This document shows positions 32,790-44,339 of a stretch of DNA of 64,000 bases, one piece after another. The notes under the pieces are model-generated. The model worked only from the letters and a program-made list of their open reading frames with translations, did no database searches and was not told where the DNA came from. The stretch comes from Siphonodentalium dalli (Eukaryota > Mollusca > Scaphopoda > Gadilida > Siphonodentaliidae): assembly GCA_032622095.1 (NCBI GenBank), contig CP136067.1:51813899-51877898 (forward strand), written 5' to 3'. The position numbers and the translations under genes are program-made. Position 1 is the stretch's first letter. Each line of letters begins with the position of its first letter.

Positions 32790-35729
32790 CTATGAATACC
32801 GAACACAACCGAACACAACCGAACACAACCGAACACAAGTCAAAACTAGAATGCACTCAGAGAGATGCCAACGTGCGCAAAAATGTAATAAAAAATAATT
32901 AAAAAATAATTTCACTGTATTTTACTCAATTTATTTAATTTAATTTAATGTTAGCAAAACAAGACAATTACCATTTCTAATTTCATCACAGATAAAAGGC
33001 AAATTACTATATTAATCATTTAAGTAATTAAAACCAATTCCATGTTGCCTAAAGGATGAGACTTTAATATCGATTACATTTTATTTTTTTTCAGCGGCAT
33101 ATTTTCATTTACATTTTCCGATAGTCAAAGTTGACCAAAGGAGCAATTATAAGAAATAAGTAATACCATAAATTTGTGTAAATATTGATAATATGCAACA
33201 ATAAAATCAATAATTAATCAACAATTAATCAATAACGATCATGTTATGTATTAATAAACTCTTCAAACGGTGTCAACAAATGCGTTTTGTTTTGTGTTAC
33301 GTCATTCGTCGTATTTGACCCGGAACTCGGTTGAAGGTTAGGCTATTCAGCCTATTGCGTCGAATTACGAAATCGCGTTTTGAATGTCTCTATTCCCGCA
33401 TGATTAAAAGAGGTCTACGCACGAACCAAAAATGATAAAACTTCCCAATTATAAGTAAAAATACCCAAATGAAGGAGTCTATGTAGGTCCCGAAGGAGTC
33501 TATAGACTCTTTGATGTAGAGTGCTGATGGAGAAAATGTAGGTCGATCTATTTTTGTCAGAACTCCGACGTATTTTGACCTGGGAGAAAAAATCGAAACC
33601 GAGGCTCACTACGATCATGCCAGTTTTAAATAGAGAAACAGGGAATCCCGACAAATGGCGATATCGGCGACAAACAAATAATCATAAACAACACATAAAA
33701 TAAACATAGCAAAAACGCGGCACAGTAAAAATGTCAGAACGCCACGAGGTGTTACGTCGGTTTTGGTGACGTCATGGAGTGAAACGGAGTAGAGTGACAC
33801 CAAGGTACGAATCTGTCTGATCGCCATACTGTTGTGCGAGCGCACGTAATAAGGGTTAAAAGACGGAAATATATGAAATAAAGTTTATAATGATGTGTGT
33901 GTATATGTAAGCTAGTGATATGTGAAGTTTGATGCAATTTGGCCGATTAAAAGTTACGTTAATGAAAGTTTTATGTAATTTCACGCCGAGTCAGAGTCCG
34001 GCGTGATGGCGGCTAGCTCTATGAATACCGAACACAAGTTCAAATAAGCCGTATATAAGGGAAATATATTAAATAAAGTTTATAAAGATGTGTGTGTATA
34101 TGTAAGCTATTGATATGTGAAGTTTGCTGCAATTTGACATATTAGAAGTTTAGTTATTGGTAGGTTTGTGTACAATATTAGCTGTCATCACGTAAACCAG
34201 AGTTCGGCAAAATGGCGGCTGACTCTATGAATACCGAACACAAGTCCAAATAAGGCGTATATAAGGGAAATATATGAAATAAAGTTTATAAAGATGGTTG
34301 TGTATATGTAAGCTAGTAATATGTGAAGTTTGGTGCAATTTGGGCGATTAAAAGTTATGTTATTGGCAGTTTTTATAATAATTTTACGCCGTACACTCTT
34401 GTGTTCGGCATGCATTCACTGCTAATAAATTAGCTTACAGGCAATCAGTTGGCTGGCTACCACCAACACAGGATATTTTGTGTTATTGTCTCTTTGTTAC
34501 TGAGTTGTTTTGACATACAGTTTGTGTTATTATGACTCCCCTCACAGTTGAGGTGATACCACCTGTCACAGAGAGCACAGCCTATACTGCGAATCTCGTG
34601 ACATGATGCATCACAAATGCCACACGGATACAACACGGTTGAAGACTTTGATGAACTTGAAGTCATTGTTTCAGATCGAGGATCGAATGAAATTTTCCGA
34701 GTCCAATTCGTACTTATACCCTGCATATGACACCATCAACTCATTTAATTATCACCAATATATTGTTTATTCAACCATTTTGGTTTCTATGAAACCTGCG
34801 AAACCTTGCTTGAATATCACTGCATGTCAAAACATCCCTGAAATCTTTCCGGTAATCCAGAGTAATCCACGATCGCACATCGGTAATTAATCAACAACAA
34901 AGGCTCTACTGCGCAGTGCCAGATGTTAGGGGAAATTAATTATCACCTGTCAGTGATGTCTTAATCATCCCTTATTTCGACTTGTGTTCGATATTCATAG
35001 AAATCCTCGTCGAACCCTAGCTTGCGTGCCGACTTCACATGCCACTAACTTACATATACATACACATCATTATAAACTTTATTTTATATATTTCCCTTTT
35101 ATACTTGTGGTCAGTATTCATCTTGCCGAACTCTGGTTTGTGTGCCGACAGGTAATATTGTACATAAACCTACAAATAACTATACTTTTAATCGGCCAAA
35201 TTGCATTAAACTTCACATATCACTAACTTACATATAAATACACATCAGTACAAACTTTATTTTATATATTTCCATTATATACGCCTTATTTGAACTTGTG
35301 TTCGGTATTCATAGAGTTAGCCGCCATTTTGCCGAACTCTGGTTTGCGTGCCGGCAGCTAATACTGTACATAAACTTACAAATAACGCAACTTTCAATCG
35401 GCCAAATTGCATCAAACTTCACATATCACTAACTTACATAGATCTACACACATATCATTATAAACTTTATTTAATATATTTCCCTTATGTACGGCTTATT
35501 TGAACTTGTGTTCGGTATTCATAGAGCTAGCCGCCATCACGCCGGACTCTGACTCGGCGTGAAATTACATAAAACTTTCATTAACGTAACTTTTAATCGG
35601 CCAAATTGCATCAAACTTCACATATCACTAGCTTGCATATACACACACATCATTATAAACTTTATTTCATATATTTCCGTCTTTTAACCCTTATTTTGAC
35701 TTGTGTTCGGTTGTGTTCGGTATTCATAG
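32790..35729. repeat. Large inverted repeat with (GAACACAACC)n ends and about 200-bp tandem units
   Basis: CTATGAATACCGAACACAAC at 32790 (followed by GAACACAACC repeats) mirrors TTGTGTTCGGTATTCATAG ending at 35729. Inner arms 33848-34420 and about 34975-35700 consist of units 'CTATGAATACCGAACACAAG', AAATAAAGTTTATAA, TATGTGAAGTTTG and AATTTGGCCGATTAAAAGTT, in opposite orientation in the two arms (unit ends at about 34019, 34226 versus 35314, 35524, 35729). The spacer holds a PHD fragment. Confidence 0.8.
34457..34726 (-). pseudogene. PHD-finger fragment of retroelement type (34.5 kb)
   Basis: The reverse-strand ORF reads SSSSKSSTVLYPCGICDASC, then IGCALCDRWYHLNCEG, and ends ILCWW. C-x2-C ... 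C-x2-C-x3-W-Y-H-x2-C is the first two-thirds of a PHD/zinc-finger module of the kind found at the front of many invertebrate non-LTR retroelement ORFs. The last Cys pair is degraded and a stop follows Cys-Trp-Trp. It lies in the spacer between the two arms of a large inverted repeat, so it may be cargo of that element. A cellular PHD gene is less likely. Confidence 0.6.
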
Positions 35730-36853
35730 CACAGTCCCTAGGAATCACTGTTAGTTGAATAAAATATTATTTAATAATATTAAATCAATATATTATAGTT
35801 AGTTATTATATTAATATATATACCAGTTTGGCAAGTAAAAATTTTGTGTTCTGCATTTTCATTGGTAGATGATTTGAACGAAATTACAAGAGTACAAATT
35901 TTTATGCCACACAAACATTCTCGCTTTCTGAGTTTATATCATCATATTCCGTATTTTTTTCTTGAAACGCTGGTGTATTCAGATTGTTTCTATCTTTACC
36001 CACTTACCAGAAAAATGTCTGTTAGTTCCTCGAATATTCATTCAAGTCCAACTCTCGGGGATTCCTAATCATTTCTGAGAAAACCACCCAATCTGTAAAT
36101 AGTTCGTTCGCGTATAGCCAACCGGTGATAATCCGAATAAAAGGGATTACGGATGTGAGTAAACAGACGTCGGGTGTGTTAAAACTGGCTCTGTTGTACA
36201 CTACTAAGTACACATTTTAACTCTGACATTCTCATTACTAGAGAAATGTAGAAATGACCATCTCAAACTAATATATCTATATATTTTCAAGTAGGGCCCT
36301 GGGGGTGGTTGATATCTTGAGATGTGAAAGCAAATTTTATATTCCAAGCTCCCAGTTAACTCCGCATCTCAAGAATGGCAATGGGAGATAACTCGTGCTG
36401 GGTTTGGCTGCAAAAGTAATGTGTAATAGGGAACTGGATTGATAACTTCCCGTTTTAAACAATTTTGCAGAATTACGTCACTTGATAATTTAGCCGACAG
36501 TTATTCAATGTGAATATTGGATGGAAAATTACGATTTATGTACAACTCAGACAAGGTACAGTTGATATGACCCGACGAGCACATTAAGAACAATTAACTT
36601 AATTGTCACATGTCAAATGTGGGGAGATAAATGCATTTTTTTCGAACGAAAAATCGAATTGTTCGTTTTAGTGATAGAGCACAGGGGGTGGTCTGCAGCC
36701 AATGAGGTGATGATTTACATAATAACAAAATCTGAAGTTGCCTAACTGTAGCTTATATCTATATAGTAGAGGTAATATATCTAGATCTATTTGTTATATT
36801 TTAATCAAATTTAATATTACATGGACAGTGATTCCTAGGACTGTGTTCATAGT
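35729..36853. mobile_element. Inner inverted repeat, 1.1 kb (ACAGTCC..TAGGAATCACTGT)
   Basis: CACAGTCCCTAGGAATCACTG at 35731-35752 is mirrored by ACAGTGATTCCTAGGACTGTG at 36825-36845. The interior has no recognised gene; ORFs at 35844 and 36022 lack support. Confidence 0.65.
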
Positions 36854-37221
36854 GACCGGAATTTTCCGCCTGAAATAATAAACGTCCATGCACGTTTATT
36901 TGGAGCCCGAGAGTAAGATCATGAAAATGGGGCTTATTTTTTAAATTATTCAATGACACATCAACTGTGCTCCAAAAAGCCGAGTTGGTATTGGAAGGTT
37001 TCCATGAACTAAATGACTCAATCGCCATGGTAACCTCACTAACAGTAACACTAACACCGGACCGGTCAAAAATATTCGAAATTTTGTTGAGCAGGATTTA
37101 CAAAGAGAATATACTCGTCTTCAAGCTAATAATAATATACACATATTAAGTCACTCAATTGGATAAGAAACGCGGTCCGTATAGTAGTAAACCCCAACGA
37201 CAAATTAATGGAGCAATATAC

Positions 37222-37287
37222 CTCTTCTGCGAGAGCTTCATCTTTTAAAATGTTCCGCGCTTGTTCGACAGTTGTGGAGGCGGCCAT
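37222..37287 (-). CDS. TXNDC9: TXNDC9-like gene, exon 1 (start codon exon)
   Basis: Proposed first coding exon of a thioredoxin domain-containing protein 9 / phosducin-like gene. The ATG reads down from 37287 in an AATGGCCGCC context and gives 22 codons beginning MAASTTVEQARNIL and ending in Glu-Glu. A donor (GAG then GTATAT) follows. It ends in phase 0, which exon 2 requires. This short acidic, probably helical N-terminus would precede the coiled coil typical of the family. It is the least certain exon: it has no conserved motif of its own and is assigned by start codon, donor and phase. The intron below it is about 13.9 kb and full of repeats. An extra small exon in that intron cannot be excluded. 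Confidence 0.6.
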
Positions 37288-37634
37288 TGCTGTTCGCAGT
37301 ATCTCAAAGTAACACACTGTGGTCATTATATTCTAGCAAACCATATTTTACGGACGCAAAATACACAGGAATGCAATTTAAAAACAAGAGTTGCACTTCG
37401 AATTCCGCTTTCGTCGAGATTTTTTTAAGTCAGCTGCTATTTTGAGTCTATATTTTTCAGTATGTATATTATTTCTGGTTCTGCAGCAGGTTCAATGAAA
37501 AACAAAGATGGGTTGGCACAGTGGGAAGGGGAGAAACTCCTTTGGGTCATTGGTTGAATTTATCTTTTTTGTTAGATTGGGGCCTATATTGTAAAAAAAG
37601 AAATCATTGAATTTTCTGCAATTTAGTTTTTACC

Positions 37635-37990
37635 ACCACGAACGCGTAATGTTTTGGGCGCATTTGGATTCGCGCAGGATTGACTTAATAAATCATCGGG
37701 TTTCAATTGTTACTGTTAACTTTTGCCAAGGGTGCTATGGGATATTTTGGGCTGGTTTTGTCACGATACACTTTTCGATTTAATTACATATACAAAAGTG
37801 GCCTTTTCGCTAAATGTATATAAATATAAAGATTAACTGTCATGTGGACTGTTTTTATGGAGATGCAACCGTGAGGTAAGTGGTCATAACTTGTATGTAA
37901 AACCCTTCGGGTTTTACACAAGTTATGACCACTTACCTCACTGTTACATCTCCATAAAAACAGTCCACATGTCCAGTTAATCCTTATATG
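37635..37990. repeat. Dispersed element with perfect-arm palindrome, copy 1
   Basis: Begins near CGAACGCGTAATGTTTTGGG, includes CTTTTGCCAAGGGTGCTATG and TGTCACGATACACTTTTCGA. It ends in a hairpin of about 150 bp centred on GTAAAACCCTTCGGGTTTTAC (about 37900), with arms containing GTCATGTGGACTGTTTTTAT and GAGGTAAGTGGTCATAACTT. Copy 2 is at 57305-57690. Confidence 0.85.
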
Positions 37991-38130
37991 ATAGTATCAT
38001 AGTAATGTTGTTTGGCCATTCTTATTAAGGATATTAATATGTTTTAATATATTATTTGTACCTTTCATTGTTAATTTCATATTCGTTTTCTATTAAGTTT
38101 CTGTATAGTTTATTATTTTAACTGAATTAA

Positions 38131-38722
38131 AGGGGTACTGTACCCAAGATGTTGTTGTTGGTTTCTATAATCCCCGAGTCGGAGAATAATGTAACAACTT
38201 TTCAATTTTTTGAAAGTTTGTTGAGTACGAAGTATTGTTACGGATGGCAAATTTACCGGAATGCAAAAATACAAATTGTCGTTGTCGAGTAATTTTTGTA
38301 AAGTTTTCAACCAAATGAATCAAATAAACATTATATTATATGGTTAGTAGTCCCATATACTCATTTAAGTTAGTGTACCGTCACTAGTCAATGAATGGCT
38401 TGGGTTTTCTCCCCGTATAAGCATAATGTTTCAAACGATCGTGTGTGCAATTGTTTTCCTAATCCGGTATCCCTCAATTATAATTTGATTACGTTTTGTA
38501 CACGGAAATTCGAATTTTAAGAGACGCCATTTTATGGCTGGAGCCATAAAATCAATTTATATTAAATTATTAACTTTTAAATTATTAAATTTTAAGATAG
38601 CCTATTAACCTGAGCGTTTACAGAATACATCTTCGACTCAAATTACTTATATTTCTATATAGTATCGATAATAGATCGTTGTTATCACCGGGAATTTATT
38701 GAAAATGGCGTACAGTACCCCT
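38131..38722. mobile_element. TTAA-flanked element, 592 bp (piggyBac-like MITE)
   Basis: Ends AGGGGTACTGTAC and GTACAGTACCCCT are perfect 13-bp inverted repeats. They are bounded by TTAA on both sides (38127-38130, 38723-38726), the piggyBac-type target duplication. No transposase inside. Confidence 0.85.
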
Positions 38723-38729
38723 TTAAGTA

Positions 38730-39060
38730 TTCCTGTTGTTATCCAGGGATTGTTATTCTGAGTTCTGATTTTCTTTTTGTATTTAGGAAAGCTATTGGTT
38801 AAGCGTTCCTTGTATTATTCTCTGCGCCTAAGTTATATAGTACTAACGTCTCCCATTAGAATATAATTCATTTTCTCTTTGGATATCTTTGACATGATAG
38901 ATTCCATTTTCTCCATAAATTTCTCATGATCTGAGTTTTGGGGTGGTGTGTGTATATATATATACATACTATTGTTTTTTCCCCTTTGATATCTTCTAAT
39001 ATGACGAAAATGCTTCCCAAATAGTCAGTGTTGATGGTTAAGTCAAATCGGATTTAAGAT
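38730..39060. other. No clear element
   Basis: AT-rich, contains a (TA)n tract near 38955. No gene seen. Confidence 0.4.
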
Positions 39061-39084
39061 TTTTAACGATGATCCCCAGATAGC

Positions 39085-39200
39085 ATGACTATGTTGGGCC
39101 AACGTTGGCATAATGTCGGCACGGTTGGCATTAGGTTTGGTTGGGTTGAGGTTGTTGACCCTTGGTTGGCCCAACATATTTCTCCCAACCGTTGGAAATA
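39085..39200. repeat. GTTGGCCCAACGTTGG-type short repeat
   Basis: TGTTGGGCCAACGTTGGCAT is followed by GTTGGCATTAGG, GGTTGGCCCAACATA and CCCAACCGTTGG: self-complementary short units on both strands. Confidence 0.7.
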
Positions 39201-39254
39201 TAACGCATATAAGTTATATAGCGGAGAATACTTATTGACATGCATAGTAGTTTC

Positions 39255-39640
39255 TCACAAACTTGCACCAGATAGTGACATGGTGGCTGATGATGGTAAC
39301 TGAATTGTGAACGGATTATTGGATGCATTTTGAAAATTATCATTCAATGTAAAAGGGTTTGTTATAAGTGCTTTTATATCTGGTAGTATGAAAAGGGCTT
39401 CTTCTTCAATGTTGTTCAAAGGGAAGACTTCCTGGACGCAATGATAGCAGAACCATGGAGATTTATCTTCATCAAGCTTTTTCATATCAGTTTTTGTCAA
39501 CTCAGAGCATTTCAAATGAATCCACTGGTCGCTCAAGTCACATCCTAGAGAATCTTGATTGTTTCTTACTGATTCGGTACAGGTTGAGCCGTTGCGCATG
39601 GATATTTTATCGGCGTTTCAGTTTGTTGTCGAGGTGTGTT
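39255..39640 (-). pseudogene. PHD-finger fragment of retroelement type (39.4 kb), frameshifted
   Basis: On the minus strand the frame reads NNQDSLGCDLSDQWIHLKC, SELTKTDMKKLDEDKSPWFC and YHCVQEVFPLNNIEEE. 'W-F-C-x2-C ... E-(I/V)-F-P-(F/L)-N-N' is a signature of PHD modules in invertebrate retroelement ORFs. The expected upstream 'YPC' is in another frame (about 39600), and one Cys of the second pair is replaced by Ser (DLSDQW), so the copy is broken. It continues with FTLNDNFQNASNNPFTI and ends at 39255. Confidence 0.65.
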
Positions 39641-40534
39641 GGGGAGGGGGTTAGCTATTACATGGATGAGAGTAGAGTAGAAGAGAGCAGCGTGGGGGAG
39701 GTGCAGTTGGGTGAAACAATTTTTTTTTAAAAAGTCAATAGCTGACAGCCAAAAGGATCACTTATCTATTATACATTATCTATTTTCGAAGCTATGCGGG
39801 TTGTGAGCCAAATTTATGAAATTTCAAAGTTTCAGGAGTTATAATTATCTTTCTCTCTACTTTTATGTTGTATACATACATATGCGGGTTGTGAGGTTTC
39901 ACCGGATTTGGGCGGTTTTGTTTGTTTCTGTTCCAAAGTTTTGATTTTGAACTTTTTGAATTTTTTTTTATAGAAATTGTAAAATATGTGAGACCAATCA
40001 TTGTAGACTGATGAGGGTAATTCAATTTGATGTGTGATCAATTAATTTTGTTGTTAAACATACTTTGGTGTCAACCCCTTTATCCCTCAACCAAGCTGTC
40101 TGAAAAAAAATGGAACTAGTATTATATGCACAAGCTCACTACCATATGGCTGTGCTGGTGTATACAAATTTGTGCATTTTACTCTTCTTTCGAGTTGAGC
40201 CATGGGTCAACTAAGCGGAACATATCATAAACAGAACATCTACACTTTTGTGTTGGATATGGTAATTATCTCGTGAGTAATGAAAAAAAACCTCTTTTTT
40301 TTGTCATCACTCATGAGATAATTCCCATATCCAACCAAAAAATACGTCGTCTGATATAAATAAAATACATATTTAAAAAAACCTACCTAATTAACGCTCG
40401 CAAATTACTATTTCATTGGCGTCGAGGGTCAAAAATATTTGATTCGAATCGAGGAACCCACCCATCAAAGCTCAGAGTGATCAGATATCGATTTTTGAAA
40501 TTTATTATGTTTCACCACCGATAATTTTAGTGGC
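39641..40534. other. Unassigned stretch with one hairpin
   Basis: No gene. At 40252-40338, TTGGATATGGTAATTATCTC and GAGATAATTCCCATATCCAA form an imperfect inverted repeat of about 36 bp per arm around an A8...T8 loop. TATGCGGGTTGTGAG occurs twice (39793, 39880). Confidence 0.6.
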
Positions 40535-40850
40535 CCAGAACAGGTCGACGAGAAGACTGTCTCGGATCAAGTGCGGATGAAGATATGTAACTCTATAATC
40601 GAGCCACGTGGCTTTTTGTTTGTGTCAGATATTTGACAAACCGACAAAATTTCGTTGAACAAAATGTTGATCAATAACAGGTTTTGGGCAATTTTATACT
40701 ATAGTTGACTGTGGTTAGCATTATTTTTGGGCAACTAATCGATTCTGATAACTGGAGCGCCATTTAAAAAACGTTGTTATTGTTGTTGGAATCTGATGAT
40801 ATGGGGACCATCGAATAGGATTGAGTACCTTTAAACAAAACAATCATTGA
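40535..40850. repeat. Dispersed 320-bp repeat, copy 2
   Basis: Same order of blocks as 14582-14910, including ATAACAGGTTTTGGGCAATTT, GACTGTGGTTAGCATTA and GGATTGAGTACCTTTAAA. Confidence 0.7.
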
Positions 40851-40859
40851 ATCGTTATA

Positions 40860-41860
40860 AGCATTACATCGATATTTGAAGGATGATTATCACATGCACA
40901 CTTATAGAACAAATAACGTAGGTGACGTAGATCCGACCCTCTATATGCACGTGCCCGTATACCTAGCTGTACCCGGATACAATGGATATAATGCTACGTG
41001 TCTGCGATAATATGTCGCATCAGGTTCCCGATAAGATAAGCTTTGGTTTCACGACTTATGCGTCGGCTTTGTGATTGAATGCAGCTATATAAGCTGATAA
41101 CACTCCAGCATGCAGTGCCAACATTATATGTGGAATTAATAATATGTACTTGTCATTTCTCACAATCGGTAAGTGTTAATTTGCAAAAGTTGGTTGTTTT
41201 AATATTGCCCAAAACTATATCGCCCACCGCTCGATTAATTCAAACTTCGTGTAATTCGTAATCTAATTCCGTTTATAACTATACCAGTCACAAATAAAGA
41301 GCGTCCGGGTCACTGCATGATGTGTGGAACGTTGAAGCGGTTAATGAATTTATTTCTATAAATTCGTTCAGTCGTTTATATAGAGCACACATCTATATTA
41401 AATGTCATCTATATCTTCCCATAAAAAGTGTTATACAGTTTCCAGGTATAAAATAATAAATGTGAATCGAAGACCCCTGCCCGGAAAAGTTTCTATCAAT
41501 TAATGTTGATTTTATTTAGAATTTTCTGATATAACACATACGATCAATTTGGTGTACTAAAATGGTAACGAATAAATGTCCCAATCGATTATCGCATTGT
41601 ATAAGAAAATATGGATATAATTTTTATCAATATTAATTGATATATTTAAGCGTTTCCGTTTCTTCGACTTTATTATTGTATACCCTGAAACTATATCTAA
41701 CACGTATTCATGAAGAGATATACAATTTTAAAATGATAAACGATCAGAACCTTCCATCTCAATATCACTAGAAATGTCTCGTTGGCGTAATATAACTTCC
41801 GAATGGTACGACCACAACACATATAGAGAATGGAGTATATCCCTTATAAAAAAACCTCTT
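40860..41860. other. No clear element
   Basis: AT-rich, apparently unique. No supported ORF or repeat. Confidence 0.4.
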
Positions 41861-41869
41861 GTAAAAACC

Positions 41870-42265
41870 GGCCGATAAACCATGGTTTACAATAAAAACA
41901 ATCTGGTAAAAGTCGGGTAAACCATGGTTTGCAATGATTTACTCGGGTAAAAGCCTTGTAAAAAAAACCATGTAAAAATGACATATCATTGTAAATTCCA
42001 AGTAAATGATGGTAAAGTCAGGTCTACAATGATATACTCTGGTAAAAGCCATGTAAACGGGACATACCCTTGCAAATTCCAAGCAGATCGTGGTAAAGTC
42101 AGGTTAACAATGATATACTCTGGTAAAAGCCACACAAAAGCCATGTAAACGGACATACCCTTGTAAATTGCAAGTAAATAATGGTAAAGTCGGGTTAACA
42201 ATGATAAACTCTGGTAAAAGCCATGTACACCCATGTAAAAAAAGAAGACATATACCCTTGTAAAT
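41870..42265. repeat. Tandem repeat of 80-90 bp (TGGTAAAGTCAGGTTAACAATG)
   Basis: Units at about 41890, 42010, 42091 and 42182 share GGTAAAGTCAGGTTAACAAT, ATACTCTGGTAAAAGCCATG and CATACCCTTGTAAATTCCAA. The first unit is more diverged. ORFs here come from the repeat. Confidence 0.8.
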
Positions 42266-42338
42266 TCCATGCAAATAAAGGCACGGTGTACCCCACTTGA
42301 CTCTCGTAAAATGCTGATGAAACAGGACACGCATGGGC

Positions 42339-43086
42339 AGGGACGTGGCTAGAGGGTCTCAGTTTGGGGTGTACGTCCACCTTGGAAAATTCCAATTGCA
42401 CCCCCCCCCCCTTGAATCAGAATCAGACCAAACACAAGTTTTGCTTAATTCGATTTGTACCCCCGCCCCCTTGATCCTCAGTGCTCAGGCCTCTATATTC
42501 CCGGTAAGAGAACATTCACATATTTTTAACCTGAAAAAGTTAAATATTGTTTTGTATAGCAGTTTTGTATTGGTCACGGGGGAGGGACAATGACACACCA
42601 CGGTTCGGCCCGGTGTGCGAAAATTTTGAAATCTGAACAAGAAAATCGCAAAATCCAAGCATATGAACTAGCCTCAAGCCTTCCTAGAGTTGAAATTTTC
42701 CAACTGACGACAATTCCAATGACAATGTTGACCAAATGTATGACAATATTGTTTTCTTAAATTAATTAGTAGTTTTTGACTGGCCACGGGGGAGGGACCA
42801 GGACACAAGCTTTCCAAGTGTTGGAAATGTCCAACCTGTCACCCTGATGACCATTTCAGTCCAAAATTTTGACGAAAATATACAAATATTGGTCCAAAAA
42901 CAATTAATTCCCCCCAATAAATTGTTTGAAAATCAGACTACAAGAACATTTCCAACTAATGTTTTGGCAGGTATGAAATTTCCAACTGTTGAAAATTTTG
43001 ACCAAAGTTGGGGGTGAAACCCCCTCCCCCCCCCACCCCCCCCCCCCACAACCCCCAACCCCTGTCGCCACGTCTCTGCGCATGGG
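42339..43086. mobile_element. C/G-homopolymer-rich element with short TIRs
   Basis: GGGCAGGGACGTGGC near 42338 is mirrored by GCCACGTCTCTGCGC near 43069. Subterminal C-runs (42401-42413; 43018-43052) and two CACGGGGGAGGGAC boxes (42577, 42785). Related text at 46843-46915. Confidence 0.55.
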
Positions 43087-43089
43087 TTA

Positions 43090-44330
43090 AAAACATGTCA
43101 ATCAGAACATGGTGTAGTAAATCACTTCTTCTGGGGAAAACGCTCTTTGAATGTTTGTATTATTTTTTCATTTTTTAAAAATAAATCCGTTATTTAGTCA
43201 ATATAGATTTCTTCTAGAAAAAAACGCTTTACTTCAAAAGTGGTCAGTTACTTCAATACGTGGCGCTATTTATATTGGTTGGTTCCAGTCAGAGATGGAA
43301 TTTGTGAATAACTGAGTTCTACATGCTCTATTATTAATGTTATGTGAGATTTAATACCAAATGTCATCCTTTGATTTCAAATGAGGTGAGGTAATGCCAT
43401 ACAATACTATACAAGTGATACAAGGGGAATGCTAGTATGATTCTTAGTCCTATTTCTATACTGAAGTCTGCTATGTTGTCCCTGTAGCAATTCAGACTCA
43501 CATTGCCGATCCCACAAAACGTATTTCAACCAGGGACAATAATTTCGGTGGGTTGGGTTTTTGTGCAGAGTCGGCCTAAAACGGTGTCAAAATAATTTAG
43601 AGCGTTTTGTTTTTATCGAAAATTATAGATGGGGCCATTTGGCGTATGGTGATGGGTTCTTGTTGGCTACAGTTGCGATCAAAATTTAACATTGAAAACC
43701 CTATGGAGACTCTCGTATTTGGGATAAATGGCGCCTTTTTTGTACATGTGTATGATAATATGTGAATTGAAATTTCTCAAAAATACTATGTATGAACCTC
43801 AGGCGTAGTTTTGAAAAATTCGGATGTGGTCAGATTATTCTCACTGACTACAGTTTCGATCAAAATTTAACATTGAACCTAAGGAAAATAGTTCGTTATA
43901 TGAACTTTGATAGTAGTATCACTAAACGGCCATCACGCACTACTATATCAAGACAAGACAATCGCGTCTGACCTACTATACTGTAACTATCAGTAATCTA
44001 ATTCATGCAATAGTCGATATAGTTATGCTTCTAGATACAGGCAAAATTATGTGTAGAATGGTTTGCAATGACCCCGATATCATACAGTCTGGTGCATGTT
44101 GAGCCAAAGAAGAAAATATCACAAGACTATAGTTTTTTCACAATGTTACTATATAGTAAAGAATTGTTCTATTGATACATGTTGTCAACTGACTGGTGCT
44201 GACGCCAATTGTAGATCATAACGAGTTGTAATGTGACAATATACTAACAAATTATACTCCATCACCATCGTCATCACACATGCATCCAGCGATTCTGTGT
44301 TTACTATAGCTACCTCATCCATTCTATGAT
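43090..44330. other. Largely unassigned, with one diverged pair
   Basis: 'GGCTACAGTTGCGATCAAAATTTAACATTGAA' type text at about 43664 recurs at about 43843, with GATGGGGCCATTTGG / GATGTGGTCAGATT before it: a diverged duplication. No gene seen. Confidence 0.45.
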
Positions 44331-44339
44331 ACCGTTCTA

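Larger units (their letters stand above)
31756..36916. mobile_element. Composite TIR element, 5.16 kb, with nested inverted repeats
   Basis: Perfect 28-bp inverted repeats at 31756-31783 and 36889-36916 (core CTCGGGCTCCAAATAAACG). Inside, GAATTTTCGGGTCACTATGAA (about 32777-32797) mirrors TTCATAGTGACCGGAATTTTC (about 36846-36866). ATAAACGTGCAGACCCAAAT recurs in the left part (31774, 31829, 32740). No transposase was recognised. Confidence 0.75.
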
